DNA of 64,000 nucleotides from WHSW01 sp963846565 (GTDB lineage: Bacteria; Actinomycetota; Thermoleophilia; Solirubrobacterales; 70-9), in assembly GCA_963846565.1 (NCBI GenBank), contig CAWJWL010000005.1, forward strand, positions 806,001-870,000, in the 5' to 3' direction. Below are positions 44,156 through 54,343 of this stretch, one piece after another (positions within the stretch are counted from its first letter, which is position 1; each line of letters opens with the position of its first letter). Under the pieces are notes generated by a model. It was not told where the DNA came from, ran no database searches, and saw nothing but the letters and a program-made list of their open reading frames with translations. A program made the position numbers and the translations under genes.

Positions 44156-44333
44156 GGGGGCGATCGTAGTGACCCGCGCGGCGGGGTCCGCGACCGCCGG
44201 CGACGTCTTGCTCCTCGACGGGCCGCCGCGAGCTCGTGCCGCACTTCCTCGTCATCAGCGCGGCGATCTTCTGCCCGCTGCTCTACGAGCCCCGAAAGTC
44301 ACCGAGCGCCGCCGGGCCGGCGCGGACCGAGCG

Positions 44334-44699
44334 CTAGCCACCGGCCGGAGGCGGGCTCTCCATCAGCTCGACGCGGTGGCCGCCGGGCGCGATCGCGAAC
44401 GCTCGCCGCGCGCCCCAGAGCTGCCGCGACTCGGAGATCTCGTGTCCGGCCGCCGCGACCCGCGCGAACGTTGCCTCGAAGTCGTCGACCACCACGGCGG
44501 CATGGCCCAGCTGGGGCACGGTGGTGTGCTCGGGATCGGTGAGGATCATGTGGATCTGGGTGCCCCGGCGCTCGACCCAGGTGACGTACTGGGCGATCTC
44601 AGCGGGCGCCTCAACCCGTGCGAAGCCGAGCAGCTCCCAGAACTCCAGGGCGGGGCGGGCATCCGCCTGTGGCACCTCGATCGAGACGTGCTGAAGCAT
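44334..44699 (-). CDS. VOC-family (glyoxalase/dioxygenase-fold) protein
   Basis: A 121-residue protein with two beta-alpha-beta-beta-beta units. LQHVSIEVPQADARPALEFW opens the first, with an early His as the possible metal ligand, and QLGHAAVVVDDFEATFARVA the second; GGHRVELMESP closes with the usual Glu. Lyases, dioxygenases and resistance proteins share the fold; the substrate is not predictable. 178 bases before it (44156-44333) hold no gene I trust. Confidence 0.85.
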   Translation of the reverse strand: MLQHVSIEVPQADARPALEFWELLGFARVEAPAEIAQYVTWVERRGTQIHMILTDPEHTTVPQLGHAAVVVDDFEATFARVAAAGHEISESRQLWGARRAFAIAPGGHRVELMESPPPAGG

Positions 44700-44709
44700 C
44701 GGCCGCAGC

Positions 44710-45636
44710 CTAGACGAGCCCCACCGCGCCTCCGACGGTCAGCGCGATCACCAAGATGGCGGTCGACCAGGCGACCGCGCCGGCCGTGATCCGCAGGTCG
44801 AGCCCGTAGGCATGAGTGACGATCATCGAGTTGATTCCCGACGGCATCGCCGCCAGCAGCAGGTAGGTGTCCGGGAGGTCGATCAGCGGCGCCGTGATCG
44901 CGAGCAGCAGCAGCGGCCCGCCGATCAGCCGCAGGGCGACCGCGACCGCGATCGGCGCGTCGAAGCGAGGTGGGAAGCCGAGCACGCCGGCATCCGCCTC
45001 CTCGCCGAGCGCCGCGCCGACGGCAAAGAACCCGAGCGGCAGGATCGCGACCACGGCGATCCGCGAGGCCTCGACGATCGCCTCCGGGGCGAACGAGTCG
45101 GGGACCAGCAGCCCGGCGATCGCCGCATAGAGCACCGGGTTGCGAAGGAAGAAGGCGCGCACCCGATCGCCGGAGGTCTCGCCCGCGTCGGCGCCAAACG
45201 CGGCCCCGGCGGCGAAGGCACCGAGCAGGAGCGCCGGCCCCGAAACGAGCACGTCGAAGGCGGCGGCCTCGCCGAGCGCGTCGAAGTCGACCAGGGCCGC
45301 GACGACGGCGTAACCGAGGAACCCCGTGTTGACCACCAGGGTGCAGACGATCAGCGAGCCGATCGCCGGGCGTGAGAGGCGGAGGAGGCGTGAACCGACG
45401 AGGTAGGCGATGCCGGCCAGGATCGCGAGCGACAGCAGCGCCAGGCCGATGCCGGCGCTCGCGTCGGCGTCGAGGTGGGTGTCGGCCAGGTTGAAGAACG
45501 TGACCGGCGGCAGCACGACGTAGAGGACGAAGAGCAGCGAGCGGCGCGTTCCCGTCTCGACCGACTCGCCCCAGCGCGCGTGGGCCCAGAGGCCGGCCGC
45601 CGTGGAAACGGCGATCGCGAGGACGATCGCGAGCAA
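44710..45636 (-). CDS. AEC-family permease (auxin efflux carrier type)
   Basis: A 308-residue transporter with about ten membrane spans in two five-helix halves. The start MLAIVLAIAVSTAAGLWAH, the broken helix VVLPPVTFFNLADTHLD and the later VVAILPLGFFAVGAALGEEA, then AAMPSGINSMIVTHAYGLD, are family features. Bacterial members move dicarboxylates or related organic anions. It lies between a VOC gene and a SnoaL-like gene on the same strand with gaps of 10-13 bases, so these three probably form an operon. Confidence 0.88.
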   Translation of the reverse strand: MLAIVLAIAVSTAAGLWAHARWGESVETGTRRSLLFVLYVVLPPVTFFNLADTHLDADASAGIGLALLSLAILAGIAYLVGSRLLRLSRPAIGSLIVCTLVVNTGFLGYAVVAALVDFDALGEAAAFDVLVSGPALLLGAFAAGAAFGADAGETSGDRVRAFFLRNPVLYAAIAGLLVPDSFAPEAIVEASRIAVVAILPLGFFAVGAALGEEADAGVLGFPPRFDAPIAVAVALRLIGGPLLLLAITAPLIDLPDTYLLLAAMPSGINSMIVTHAYGLDLRITAGAVAWSTAILVIALTVGGAVGLV

Positions 45637-45648
45637 GGGTGGTTCCCG

Positions 45649-46050
45649 TCAGTCGGCCGCGGCGGCCCGGCGCGCTTCGTCCCACTCGGTGAAGGCATCG
45701 ATGCGGGCGATCTCCTCGCCCGCGAACGTCACCAGGTGGGCGTAGGGCACGTTGACGTGCTCGCCCTCGCGGCTCGTGCCGGTGAAGGTGAGCAAGGCCA
45801 GAACGCGATCCTCGCCGGCCCCCTCGAGCGCGTCGATCTCGAGGCGGAAGAGGGCCCACGGCTCCTCGATGAAGGTCGTCCAGAACTCCACCATGCCCTC
45901 GCGCTCGCGATACACGGGCTCGACTCCGGGGAAGAGCTGAGCCGTATGGAACTCGAAGCCGGGCGCCGCCTGGTCGAGGATCCAGACCAGGTCACGGCGG
46001 TTCCAGGCATCGAGGGCGTCGCGGTAACGGTCGACATGGGCGATGGTCAC
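45649..46050 (-). CDS. SnoaL-like/NTF2-fold protein
   Basis: A 133-residue protein with the NTF2-like pattern: HVDRYRDALDAWNRRDLVWI, then a strand FEFHTAQLFPGVEPVYRERE and a late TFAGEEIARIDAFTEWDEAR. Many proteins with EPVYRGREG-like loops are called nuclear transport factor 2 family proteins; no reaction can be assigned. It follows kbl by 52 bases on the same strand and may be transcribed with the large operon upstream. Confidence 0.75.
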   Translation of the reverse strand: MTIAHVDRYRDALDAWNRRDLVWILDQAAPGFEFHTAQLFPGVEPVYREREGMVEFWTTFIEEPWALFRLEIDALEGAGEDRVLALLTFTGTSREGEHVNVPYAHLVTFAGEEIARIDAFTEWDEARRAAAAD

Positions 46051-46102
46051 GGGCTGGAGTATCGCGCGAGCGGGCCGCGATGACCAAATGGTTGAACCAG
46101 GT

Positions 46103-47304
46103 CTACGCGAGCGAACCGAGCTCGGCGGCGACCGCCGCGACCGCGTCCACGGCCGTGTCGATCTCGGCCTCGCCCAGTGCTGCCGATGCCTGGATGCGAA
46201 TGCGCGCGCTGCCCTCGGGCACCACCGGGTAGCCGAAGCCGGTGACGTAGACGCCGCGGTCGAGCAGCCGCCGGCTGGCCTCGATCGCGACGGATGTCTC
46301 GCCGACGATGATCGGGACGATCGCGCTCTCGCCGTCGAGCGGCTCGAGGCCGCGTCGCGCAGGCCGCCGCGGCAGCGCCTCGCTGTTTCGCCGCACGCGC
46401 GCGACGAGGTCGGGCTCGCTCGCTGAGAATCGAGAGCGCGCGCCCGGCGCTGAGCAGGCGACCGTGGGCGGGAGCCCGTTGGAGAAGAGCTGCGGCCGCG
46501 AGCGCTGCTCGAGCACGTCGCAGAGCGCCCGTCCGCCGGCGACGAAGCCGCCCGCCGCGCCGCCCGAGCGCCTTGCCGAGGGTCCCGGTGATGATGACGT
46601 TCTCGCGGCCGAGCACGCCGAAGTGCTCGAGCACGCCCCGGCCACCCTCGCCGACACGCCCGATCCCGTGCGAGTCGTCGACGATCAGGGTCGCGTCGTA
46701 CTCGTCGGCGATCTCGCAGAGCTCGACCATCGGCGCGAGGTCGCCCTCCATGCTGAAGACGCCGTCGGTGAGGATCAGGCGCCGCTCGAGCCCCGGCGCA
46801 TCGGCAAGTGCGCGCCGCAGGTCAGCGGCGATCGGCGTGCTCGTAGACGGCCTTGTGGGCGGGGCGCGCGAGGCGGATGCCGTCGATGATCGAAGCGTGG
46901 TTGAGCCGGTCCGAGAAGACGGCCGTGTTCTCGTCGCAGAGCGCGTCGAGAAGGGCCGCGTTCGCGTTCCAGCAGGAGACGAAGGTGAGTGCGGCCGGCG
47001 TCGAGAGGAACTCGGCGAGCGTCGCGCTCGAGCTCGACCTGCGGCGCGAACTTGCCGCAGATGAAGCGCACCGAGGCGGTGCCGGCGCCGTAGCGCTCGA
47101 GCGCCTCGCGACCCGCCGCGACGACCTCTGGGTCGGTTGGCGAGGCCGAGGTAGTCGTTCGAGCAGAGGCAGAGCACCTCGCCCCGGCCCTCGATCTCGA
47201 TCCGCGGGCCCTGCGGCGAGTCGAGCACAGGGATCCGCTTCAGCGTGCCGCGCGCTCGCCATCGCCTCGAGCTCGTCGGAGAGCGCCGCCTCGAGCGCGC
47301 TCAC
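46103..47304 (-). CDS. kbl: 2-amino-3-ketobutyrate CoA ligase (alpha-oxoamine synthase), frameshifted
   Basis: PLP enzyme that cleaves 2-amino-3-oxobutyrate with CoA to glycine and acetyl-CoA. Seen in order: CLCSNDYLGLANRP, ASVRFICGKFAPQVELE, VFSDRLNHASIIDGIRLARP, ILTDGVFSMEGDLAPM, TLIVDDSHGIGRVGEGGRG and the PLP lysine in TGTLGKALG, then PVVPEGSARIRIQASA near the end. Frame changes near 47245, 47140, 47030, 46830, 46555 and 46420 leave similarity intact. About 400 residues. The GTG start overlaps the aminotransferase stop; it is the last gene of the GntR-led operon. BioF and ALA synthase are related but fit less well. Confidence 0.85.
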
Positions 47305-48675
47305 GCGAGCACCGTCGCGATCGATTCCTCGACCAGGTCGAATGCTCGCTCGAGCACTTCCGGCGGCATCACCAGCGACGGCTGCAGGTTGAGCGAGGTC
47401 GTGCTCGAGTCCGCGATCACGCCACGGCGGCAGGCCTCGGCGGCGACCGCGTCCTGGAGGTCCGTCGTCGCGCTCCTTCGTCTCCCGGTCGCGGACGAAC
47501 TCGATCGCGAGAAAGCAGCCGATGGCGCGCACCTCGCCGATCTGGTCGAAGCTCTGCGCGAGCCGGTCGAGGCGGGCGCGGGCGATGCCCTCGAGCTCGC
47601 GCGACGTTCTCGAGCACCGGTTCGCGGTCGAAGAAGTCGAGGGTCGCGAGCGCGGCGGCGCAGGAGCCCGGCAGCCACGACCAGGTGCTCCCGGTGGGCA
47701 GGTCGTCGATAGCCGCCGAGCCGCGCGCTCGGACGCCGAGCACCGCGCCGATCGGCATCACCCCGCCGCCGAGCGCCTTGCCGAGGCAGATCAGGTCGGG
47801 CTCGAGCCCCAGCGCTCGATCGCGAGCAGGTTGCCGGAGCGTCCGAAGCCGGTCTTGACCTCGTCGGCGCAAAGCAGCCAGCCGTGCTCGGCGCAGAGCT
47901 CGGTCGAGCGCCGTCCAGAACGCCTGCGGCGGCGCGATGCACCCACCCGAGCCGAGCATCGGCTCGATCACCACGCCGGCGACCTCGCCCGGGTCGACGG
48001 GCGTGGAAGAGCACGTGGTCGCGCATGTAGTCGACCGTCGCGTCGCCGCTGCCGCCGGGCCGCGGCTCGCGGAACGGAGAGCGGTACGGGTTCGGGTAGG
48101 GGACGTGGACGAAGCCGGGAACGAGGCCGCGCAGGCCGCGGCTGATCTCGGAATGCTCGGCGCCGAGGGCGGCGGTCGTCGTCGACTCGCCGTGGTAGCC
48201 GCCGAGGAAGCCGATGATCATCGGCCGGCCGGTGGCGCGGCGCATCATCTTGACCGCGATCTCGACCGCCTCGGTCCCGTTGAGCGCGATGTCGTAGCGG
48301 CTGAGCGCGCCCGGAGCGATCGCCAGCAGGCGCTCGCCGAGCTCCGCGGTGAGCTCGGAGGCGAGCGCGTGCGAGTCCTCGTTGCCGAATGCCCGCATCG
48401 CTTCGATCGCCGGCGTCGAGCAGCTCCTCGCGGCCCGCGCCCAGCGGCACCGAGGCGGAGGCGGAGGCGAGGTCGAGGTAGACGTTGCCGTCGACGTCGG
48501 TGACGGTCCAGGCGCGCTTGCCCGCGAGCGCGAACGGGGCCAGGCCGTGGCTGAGTCCGGGGTAGGCGGTCGCCTCGATCCGCCCGAGGATCTCCCTGCT
48601 CCGCGGCCCGGGCGGCTCGACCGACATCCGCGGCGCCTCGAGGCCTTCCCATTCGGGTGGGACCAACGGGCTCAT
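47301..48675 (-). CDS. Class III aminotransferase (first copy), frameshifted
   Basis: A PLP-dependent omega-aminotransferase of about 457 residues. The motifs are GNVYLDLASASASVPLGAG, IALNGTEAVEIAVKMMRRAT, FLGGYHGESTTTAALG, VVIEPMLGSGGCIAPP, ADEVKTGFGR with the cofactor Asp, and LICLGKALGGGVMPIGA with the Schiff-base Lys. Frame changes occur near 48440, 48400, 48000, 47905, 47815, 47600 and 47470. It pairs by ATGA with the FAD oxidoreductase upstream and by GTGA with kbl. The amine donor is not predictable; a second copy lies at 62771. Confidence 0.85.
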
Positions 48676-50319
48676 CCGCGCCACCTGCGAAGGAACGGCT
48701 TGCGCGCGTCCCTGATCACCTCGCGGGCGCAGTTCCGCCCGTTGGCGCCGGTGACGCCGCCGCCCGGGTGTGTCCCGGCGCCGCAGAGATAGAGGCCCTC
48801 GACCGGCGTCCGGTAGTCGGCCCAGCCGCGCACGGGGCGCAGGTTGAACAGCTGGTCGAAGGCCATGTCGCCGTGTAGCGCGTGGCCACCCCAGATCCCG
48901 AGCAGACGACTCGAGGTCGGGAGGCGCCAGCACCTGGCGGCGGTGATCGCACCGGGGAGGTTGGGGAAGTAGCCCCCGAGCTTCTCGATCGCGGCGTCGG
49001 CGACGTGGTCGCGCAGGTCGTCCCAGGCAGCCATCGGCGAGCGTGTAGGGCTGCGAGTTGATGTCGATCGTAACCACGTGCTTGCCCTCCGGGGCGAGGG
49101 ACGGGATCGTGGACGGTCGGGAAGCAGAGCTCGATGTGGGGGTCGGCGGCCGGCACGTCCCGCCGCGCGCCTCGGCCTGGGCCCGCGTCCATGACCGCGA
49201 TCGTCGGGTTCACCTCCACGATCCCCCGGTGGTAGGCCCGGACGCCGTCGGCCGTCGATCGCGGTCGGCGACCGGAAGCTCGTCGACGGCGAGGTTGATC
49301 TTCACGCTCGTGCCCTCGCAGCGGTAGGCGCGCACCGCAGCCGCGAACTCGGGCGGCAGCTCGCCGACGTCGACGAGGCCGAGGAAGGTCGTCTTCGGAT
49401 CGGCGTTCGAGAGCACCCGTGTGGCGGTGATCTGCTCGCCGCTCGTCGAGCTCGACGCCGGTGGCCACACCGCCGTCGACGAGCACGCTTGCGCACCGGC
49501 GCCTCGGTGCGCACCTCCGCTCCTGCCTCGCGCGCCGCGTCGGCCATCGCCTCGGTGACGCGGCCGATGCCGCCGCGGACGAAGCCCCACTGGCGGATCC
49601 CGCCGCCGGCGGCGTCTCGACGGCGTGGTCGTGGAGCAGGACGTAGGCGGTGCCCGGGGTCGACGGCCCGGCCGACCGAGTCGTTGATCGCGTGCCAGCC
49701 GAGGGCCGCCATCACCTGCTCGGACTCGAAGCACTCGACAGGTACTGGGTCGCCGAGGTGCTGAAGAGGAAGAGCGCGTCCGTAGATCAGCCGCCGGTTG
49801 CGGCCGGCCAGCGCGGCCGAGGCTCAGCGAGGCCGCCGAGGTCGCGGGCGCGGATCCGGGCGGGGTCGGGCGGCGTGCGGTCGATCAGCGGCGTGACCAG
49901 GCCGGCGAGCTCGGCGAGCTCGTCCTCGAAGCCGGGGAGGGCGCGCGCGTCGGCGGCCGAGAACCGGCGCAGCTCGTCCTGGGTGCGGCGAGATGTCGTC
50001 GTCGAGGTGCGAGCCGCGGCGCCGTCGGCGAACAGGTTGAGCGACGGCCCGGCCGGGTCGACGTGGATGCCGCGCTCGACCAGCTTCATGTCCTGCCAGA
50101 TCGGCTCGCGCAGCATGCTGAGCACGTAGGCGCCGGTCGAGGCGCGGTAGCCGGGGGCGAACTCCTCGGTCACGCAGCAGCCGCCGACGATGTCGCGACG
50201 CTCGAGGACGACGGTGCTGCAGGCCGGCCGCGGCCAGGTAGTAGCGCGGCGACGAGGCCGTTGTGGCCGCCGCCGACGATCGCGACGTCGTACCGCGGTT
50301 CGCTGCCGTTCACGCTCAT
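48672..50319 (-). CDS. Phytoene-desaturase-like FAD oxidoreductase (first copy), heavily frameshifted
   Basis: An FAD-binding flavoenzyme of about 549 residues. The Rossmann start YDVAIVGGGHNGLVAA is followed by TEEFAPGYRASTGAYVLSML, PSLNLFADGAAA and VLSNADPKTTFLGLVDVGEL; the C-terminal FAD contact reads LYLCGAGTHPGGGVTGANGR. About ten frame changes lie between 48900 and 50260. The family includes amine oxidases and carotenoid desaturases; no carotenoid genes are near, and the neighbours are transport and amino-compound genes, so oxidation of an amine or a similar small molecule is more likely. Paralogue at 58996-60685. Confidence 0.82.
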
Positions 50320-51217
50320 GCCTCGAGCTGCCTGATCTTCGCCAGCCGGTAGGCGACGACCGCGAAGATCGCCGAGGCGCCGAGCATCAGGAGACTGATC
50401 GCGGCGCCGCCGTTGAGGTTGCCGCTCTCGAGCACGAGGTCGTTGACGACCTGGCCGAGCATGTAGCCGCTCGTCCCACCGACCAGCGTCGGGCTGGCGA
50501 AGTCGGTGAAGAGCGGGATGTAGACGAGCAGCAGGGCGACGAAGATGCCCGGGCGCGATCAGCGGCAGAAGGACGCGCCGCGCGGTGGTGAACCAGCCGG
50601 CGCCGAGGTCCAGTGCAGCCTCGAAGAGGTTGCGGTCGACCGCCTTCATCGCCGCGTAGATCGGGATCACCGTGTAGGTCAGGTAGCTGGTCGAGAGCAC
50701 GACGATCACCGAGAACTTGCTGAACAGGAGCGCGTCGATCGGCACGTCGATGAGCCCGATCCGCATCAGGGCTTCGTTGATCAGCCCCTCGCGCCCGAGC
50801 AGCATCCGCCAGGCGTAGATCCGCACCATCGGGTTGAGCTCGTCGGCGAGGACCAGGAAGAGCAGCAGCGGCAGCTCCCAGCGCCCGACCTTGTACGCGA
50901 GCACGTATGCGAGCGGGACCGCGATGAAGAGCTGGACGAGCATCGCGATCGTCGCGATCTGGAGCGTGGTCAAGGCGATCTCGCGGTAGAGCGGGTCGCT
51001 GAGCGACGTCGGTGAAGTTCGAGAGCGGTGAAGCCCGAGGAGCCGCTGAGGACGCCGTACTGCAGCGAGATCACGCAGCATCACGAGCATCGGCCCGAGG
51101 AAGAGCACCCCGAGCAGCGGCTGCCGGGGCGGAGACGAACGCGAGCGGGCGCAGCGCCCGGCGCATGCGCGAGCTGCCGCGGCTGCCGCTTGGGACCGGG
51201 AAGGAGGCGGCCTCCAT
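50316..51217 (-). CDS. potB: Polyamine-type ABC transporter permease (PotB-like), frameshifted
   Basis: Inner-membrane subunit of a spermidine/putrescine-class importer, about 300 residues with six spans. LFLGPMLVML begins the first span; the family sequence YREIALTTLQIATIAMLVQL and VPLAYVLAYKVGR are clear, then VVLSTSYLTYTVIPIYAAMK and the ATPase-contact loop EAALDLGAGWFTTARRVLLP. Frame changes near 51060, 51010 and 50555; the true C-terminus is read in another frame, ending AYRLAKIRQLEA. The stop overlaps the FAD oxidoreductase ATG. Confidence 0.85.
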
Positions 51218-52154
51218 CAGCGCGCACCGCCCGTCATCAGGTCGGTGATCCCCTCATCGCCCGCGTCCGCCGCGACGGCGCGAGAGCATCTTGATCAGCT
51301 GCCAGGCGCCGAGGACGGCGATGACCTGGGCCAGCGCGATCACGGTCGAGACCGCGTTCACCATCGGCAGGTTCTCCGACTGGCGCAGGATCGAGAAGAC
51401 CCAGACCGGGAAGGTCTGCTCGAAGCCGCCGGTGAAGAACGAGATCTCGAAGTTGTTGAACGACCACGCGAACGCGAAGATCGCCGCCGCCGCGAGCGAC
51501 GGCGCGATCTGCGGGATGACGACGTAGCGCATCATCTGCACCTGCGATGCGCCCAGGTCGACCGCCGCCTCCTCGATCGAGCGCGGGAAGCGCACCAGGC
51601 CGGCGGAGACGATCGCGACAACCAGCGGGAAGGTGACCACGAGCTGCATCAGCCCGATCGGTCGTCAGCGAGAGGGCGACGCCGATCTCGCTGAAGAAGA
51701 TCAGGCCGGCGACGCCGATGATCAGCCAGGGAACGACGAGCACGGAGCCGTGGAGGCCGGCGAGCGACCCCGCGGCCGCGGAAAGCGGAGCCGGGTGAGG
51801 CCCCATGCGGCGAGCGTGCCGAGCACCAGCGAGCCGACGGTGACGAGCGAGGCGACGACGACCGAGTTGATGATCGAGTCGCGCGCCTGCTGGTTCGACC
51901 AGGCCTCGTCGTACCAGCGGGTCGTGAAGCCCTCCCAGGGCAGCGAGATGATCGAGGAGTCGTTGAACGAGAACAGCGCCAGCATCAGCACCGGGCCCGA
52001 ACAGGAGCACCATCGCCAAGGCGATCAGCGCCCAGCTCGCAACCCCCGGCGCCCTGCGGCGCAGGCGGTTGCGGAACGGCACCCGGTGCGGGACCGGCGG
52101 CGACTCGCGCGCGCCGACGGGAGCGATCGGGGCCTGGGCGCCGATGGTGCTCAC
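51217..52154 (-). CDS. potC: Polyamine-type ABC transporter permease (PotC-like), frameshifted
   Basis: Second membrane subunit of the importer, about 312 residues. LMLALFSFNDSSIISLPWEG is the typical first periplasmic loop of PotC, followed by VVASLVTVGSLVLGTLAAWG, VVPWLIIGVAGLIFFSEIG and the coupling loop EAAVDLGASQVQMMRYVVIP. Frame changes near 52000, 51775, 51660 and 51275; with the last one corrected the protein ends in DLMTGGAR with the stop overlapping the potB ATG. GTG start overlapping the potD stop. Confidence 0.85.
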
Positions 52155-53233
52155 CCGGCGACCACCTCTTGCCAGGCGCGGTCGTATGCCTCCTCCTCGG
52201 TCGGCTGCGTCTCGGGGATCGCCGTCTCGAGGCTCTCGGGGTCGGCGCTCGCGCGGTTCTCCTTCGCGACCAGCGGCAGCGCGGCCGGGTTCATCGCGAC
52301 GAACCCCTGGTCGCCGGAGATCGCCTGGGCCGCGGGCGAGGCGTAGTAGTTCATCAGCTTGTAGGCGGCCTCGATGTTGTCCGCGTTGGCGGTCAGCGCG
52401 AGCCCGCAGACCCAGGAGAGGACGCCCTCCTCAGGGGCAATCCACTCCACCGGGACACCATCCTTGGCGATCGTCGCGGCGGTTCCGCGCCCGCCATCGG
52501 CGATCACCGCCTCGCCCGACTTGAACAGGTTGGCGGTCGAGGCGTCGGAGTCCGGGAAGTCGCGGAACTGGTCGCGGTTGGAGATCAGGTGCTCCTTCAC
52601 CTGCTCGACCTCGGGAGCGCTCAGGTTCATCGGGTCGTCGAGGCCGAGCGCCAACGCCGAGACGCCGATCCCGGTGAGCGGGGTCGACTCGATCGCGGCC
52701 CGGTCGGCGTAGGCGGGGTCGAAGAGGTCCGCGTAGGAGTTCGCGCCCTCGACCTCGTCCGTGTTGACGATCAAGCCGTGCGGGCCGGCGGAGGCGGGCA
52801 TGAAGAGGATCTCGCCGGCGGTGTCGCGGATCTCGGGGGCATCGGAGAAGGCGAGCCGGTCGAAGTTCGGGATTCCCGCCGGGTCGAGCGGCCGCAGCAG
52901 ACCGCGCACCACGAGCGGCGACATCTCGTCGGCGCAGACCTCGACCACGTCGGCTTCGAAGCCGCCCGCGAGCTTCGCCGCCGCGGCCTTGTTCGAGTTG
53001 AAGCTCGCCGTCTGCAACTCGAGGTCGGGGTTCTGCGCCCGGAACGGGTCGAGCTGCTCGTCGGTGAGCGTGTCCCCGTAGGCGAACACGCTCAGCGTGC
53101 CGGTCGCCGGCGCCTTCGGATCGGCCGGCGCCTCGGCGACGGACGTCTCGCCGCCGCCCCCACCGCATCCGGCGCCCACGGTGGCCGCCGCCAGCGCCGC
53201 CGCCAGCATCGCCTTCGTCCGGGCGCCGATCAC
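52151..53233 (-). CDS. potD: Polyamine-type ABC transporter substrate-binding lipoprotein (PotD-like)
   Basis: Extracytoplasmic receptor, 360 residues. The GTG at 53233 is chosen because it overlaps the corrected potA stop by GTGA and is followed by a signal peptide with lipobox VGAGC. The mature protein shows GTLSVFAYGDTLTDEQLDPF, ADVVEVCADEMSPLVVRGLL and NYYASPAAQAISGDQGFVAM, as in spermidine/putrescine binding proteins. The sequence as given joins it in frame to potA, which I treat as an artefact. Substrate specificity is unknown. Confidence 0.88.
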   Translation of the reverse strand: MIGARTKAMLAAALAAATVGAGCGGGGGETSVAEAPADPKAPATGTLSVFAYGDTLTDEQLDPFRAQNPDLELQTASFNSNKAAAAKLAGGFEADVVEVCADEMSPLVVRGLLRPLDPAGIPNFDRLAFSDAPEIRDTAGEILFMPASAGPHGLIVNTDEVEGANSYADLFDPAYADRAAIESTPLTGIGVSALALGLDDPMNLSAPEVEQVKEHLISNRDQFRDFPDSDASTANLFKSGEAVIADGGRGTAATIAKDGVPVEWIAPEEGVLSWVCGLALTANADNIEAAYKLMNYYASPAAQAISGDQGFVAMNPAALPLVAKENRASADPESLETAIPETQPTEEEAYDRAWQEVVAG

Positions 53234-54343
53234 GCCGTCTCCGATGAGCCGGCATCGACGAGCAGGCTGTGCCGCGCCTGCCACGTCAGCGAGACCGTCG
53301 TCACCCGGGGTCGCCGGGTCGCGGTCCTCATCGTTCAGCTCGTGCACGATCAGCCGCTCGCCCGTGACGATCTCGACCACGGTCTGGGAAACGGAGCCGA
53401 GGTAGACCTGCTCGACGACCTCTCCGGAGACGAGGCAGGCGTCGTCGCCCGCAACGCCGCCGATCCGGATCTTCTCCGGGCGCACCGTGATCCGCGCGCC
53501 CCTGGTCTCGCCGGGGTCGGGGGCGAGGATCCGATTCCCGTCACCGAGTGCGAGCACCACGTGGCCGTTCCGGCGCTCGGCTCCCTCGATGCTGAGCAGG
53601 TTCGAGGTGCCGATGAAGCCGGCGACGAAGGCGGTCGAGGGGTGCTCGTAGAGCGCCCGCGGCCCGTCGATCTGCTGGACGACGCCGTGCTCCATCACCG
53701 CGATCCGATCCGACATCGTCAGCGCCTCCTCCTGGTCGTGGGTCACGTAGACGAAGGTCGTCCCGGTGCTCTGCTGGATCCGCTTCAGCTCGAGCTGCAT
53801 CTCGCGCCGCAGCTTCAGGTCGAGGGCACCGAGGGGCTCGTCGAGCAGGAGCGCCGCCGGGCGGTTGACCAGGGCTCGCGCAAGGGCGACCCGCTGTCGC
53901 TGGCCGCCGGAGAGCGCCGCAGGCCGCCGGTCCTCGTAGCCGGTCAGGCGGACCACGGCGAGCATCTCGTTGACTCGGTTCTTGATCTCGCTCGATGCGA
54001 CCCGCTTCAGCTTCAACCCGAAGGCGACGTTCTCGGCGACCGTCATGTGCGGGAACAGGGCGTAGTCCTGAAAGACCATGTTGACGTTGCGCTTCTTCGG
54101 TGAGACGAAGGTCACGTCCTCGCCGTTCAGGAGCACCCGCCCGGCGTCCGGCTCCTCGAAGCCGGCGATCACCCGCAGGGTCGTCGTCTTGCCGCAACCG
54201 CTCGGGCCGAGCATCGAGAAGAACTCGCCCGCGGCGATCTCGAGGCTGACATCGTCGACCGCCCGCAGCTCGCCGAAGCTCTTGACGAGGCGCTCGACGA
54301 CGATCATCGGGGTCCCTGTCCCTGTCCCTGCTTCTGTGCTCAT
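53230..54343 (-). CDS. potA: Polyamine-type ABC transporter ATPase (PotA-like)
   Basis: Cytoplasmic motor of the importer, about 371 residues. Walker A GPSGCGKTT, Q-loop VFQDYALFPHMTVAENVAFG, signature LSGGQRQRVALARAL, Walker B ALLLDEPLGALD and switch YVTHDQEEAL are intact, followed by a TOBE-type C-terminal domain (ITVRPEKIRIGG). A one-base error near 53285 fuses it to potD; in the other frame the usual ending VSLTWQARHSLLVDAGSSETA reaches TGA at 53230. ATG start overlapping the glycerate kinase stop. Confidence 0.9.

Noticed and set aside
44156..44333. Possible short plus-strand gene ending at 44336 (peptide RRELVPHFLVISAAIFCPLL and a charged tail)
   Set aside because: No suitable start codon or ribosome-binding site was found in that frame and no known motif; may be a remnant.
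52151..54343. Natural PotA-PotD fusion protein
   Set aside because: A normal ATPase C-terminus with stop and a receptor start with lipobox exist in the adjacent frame at an overlapping GTGA.
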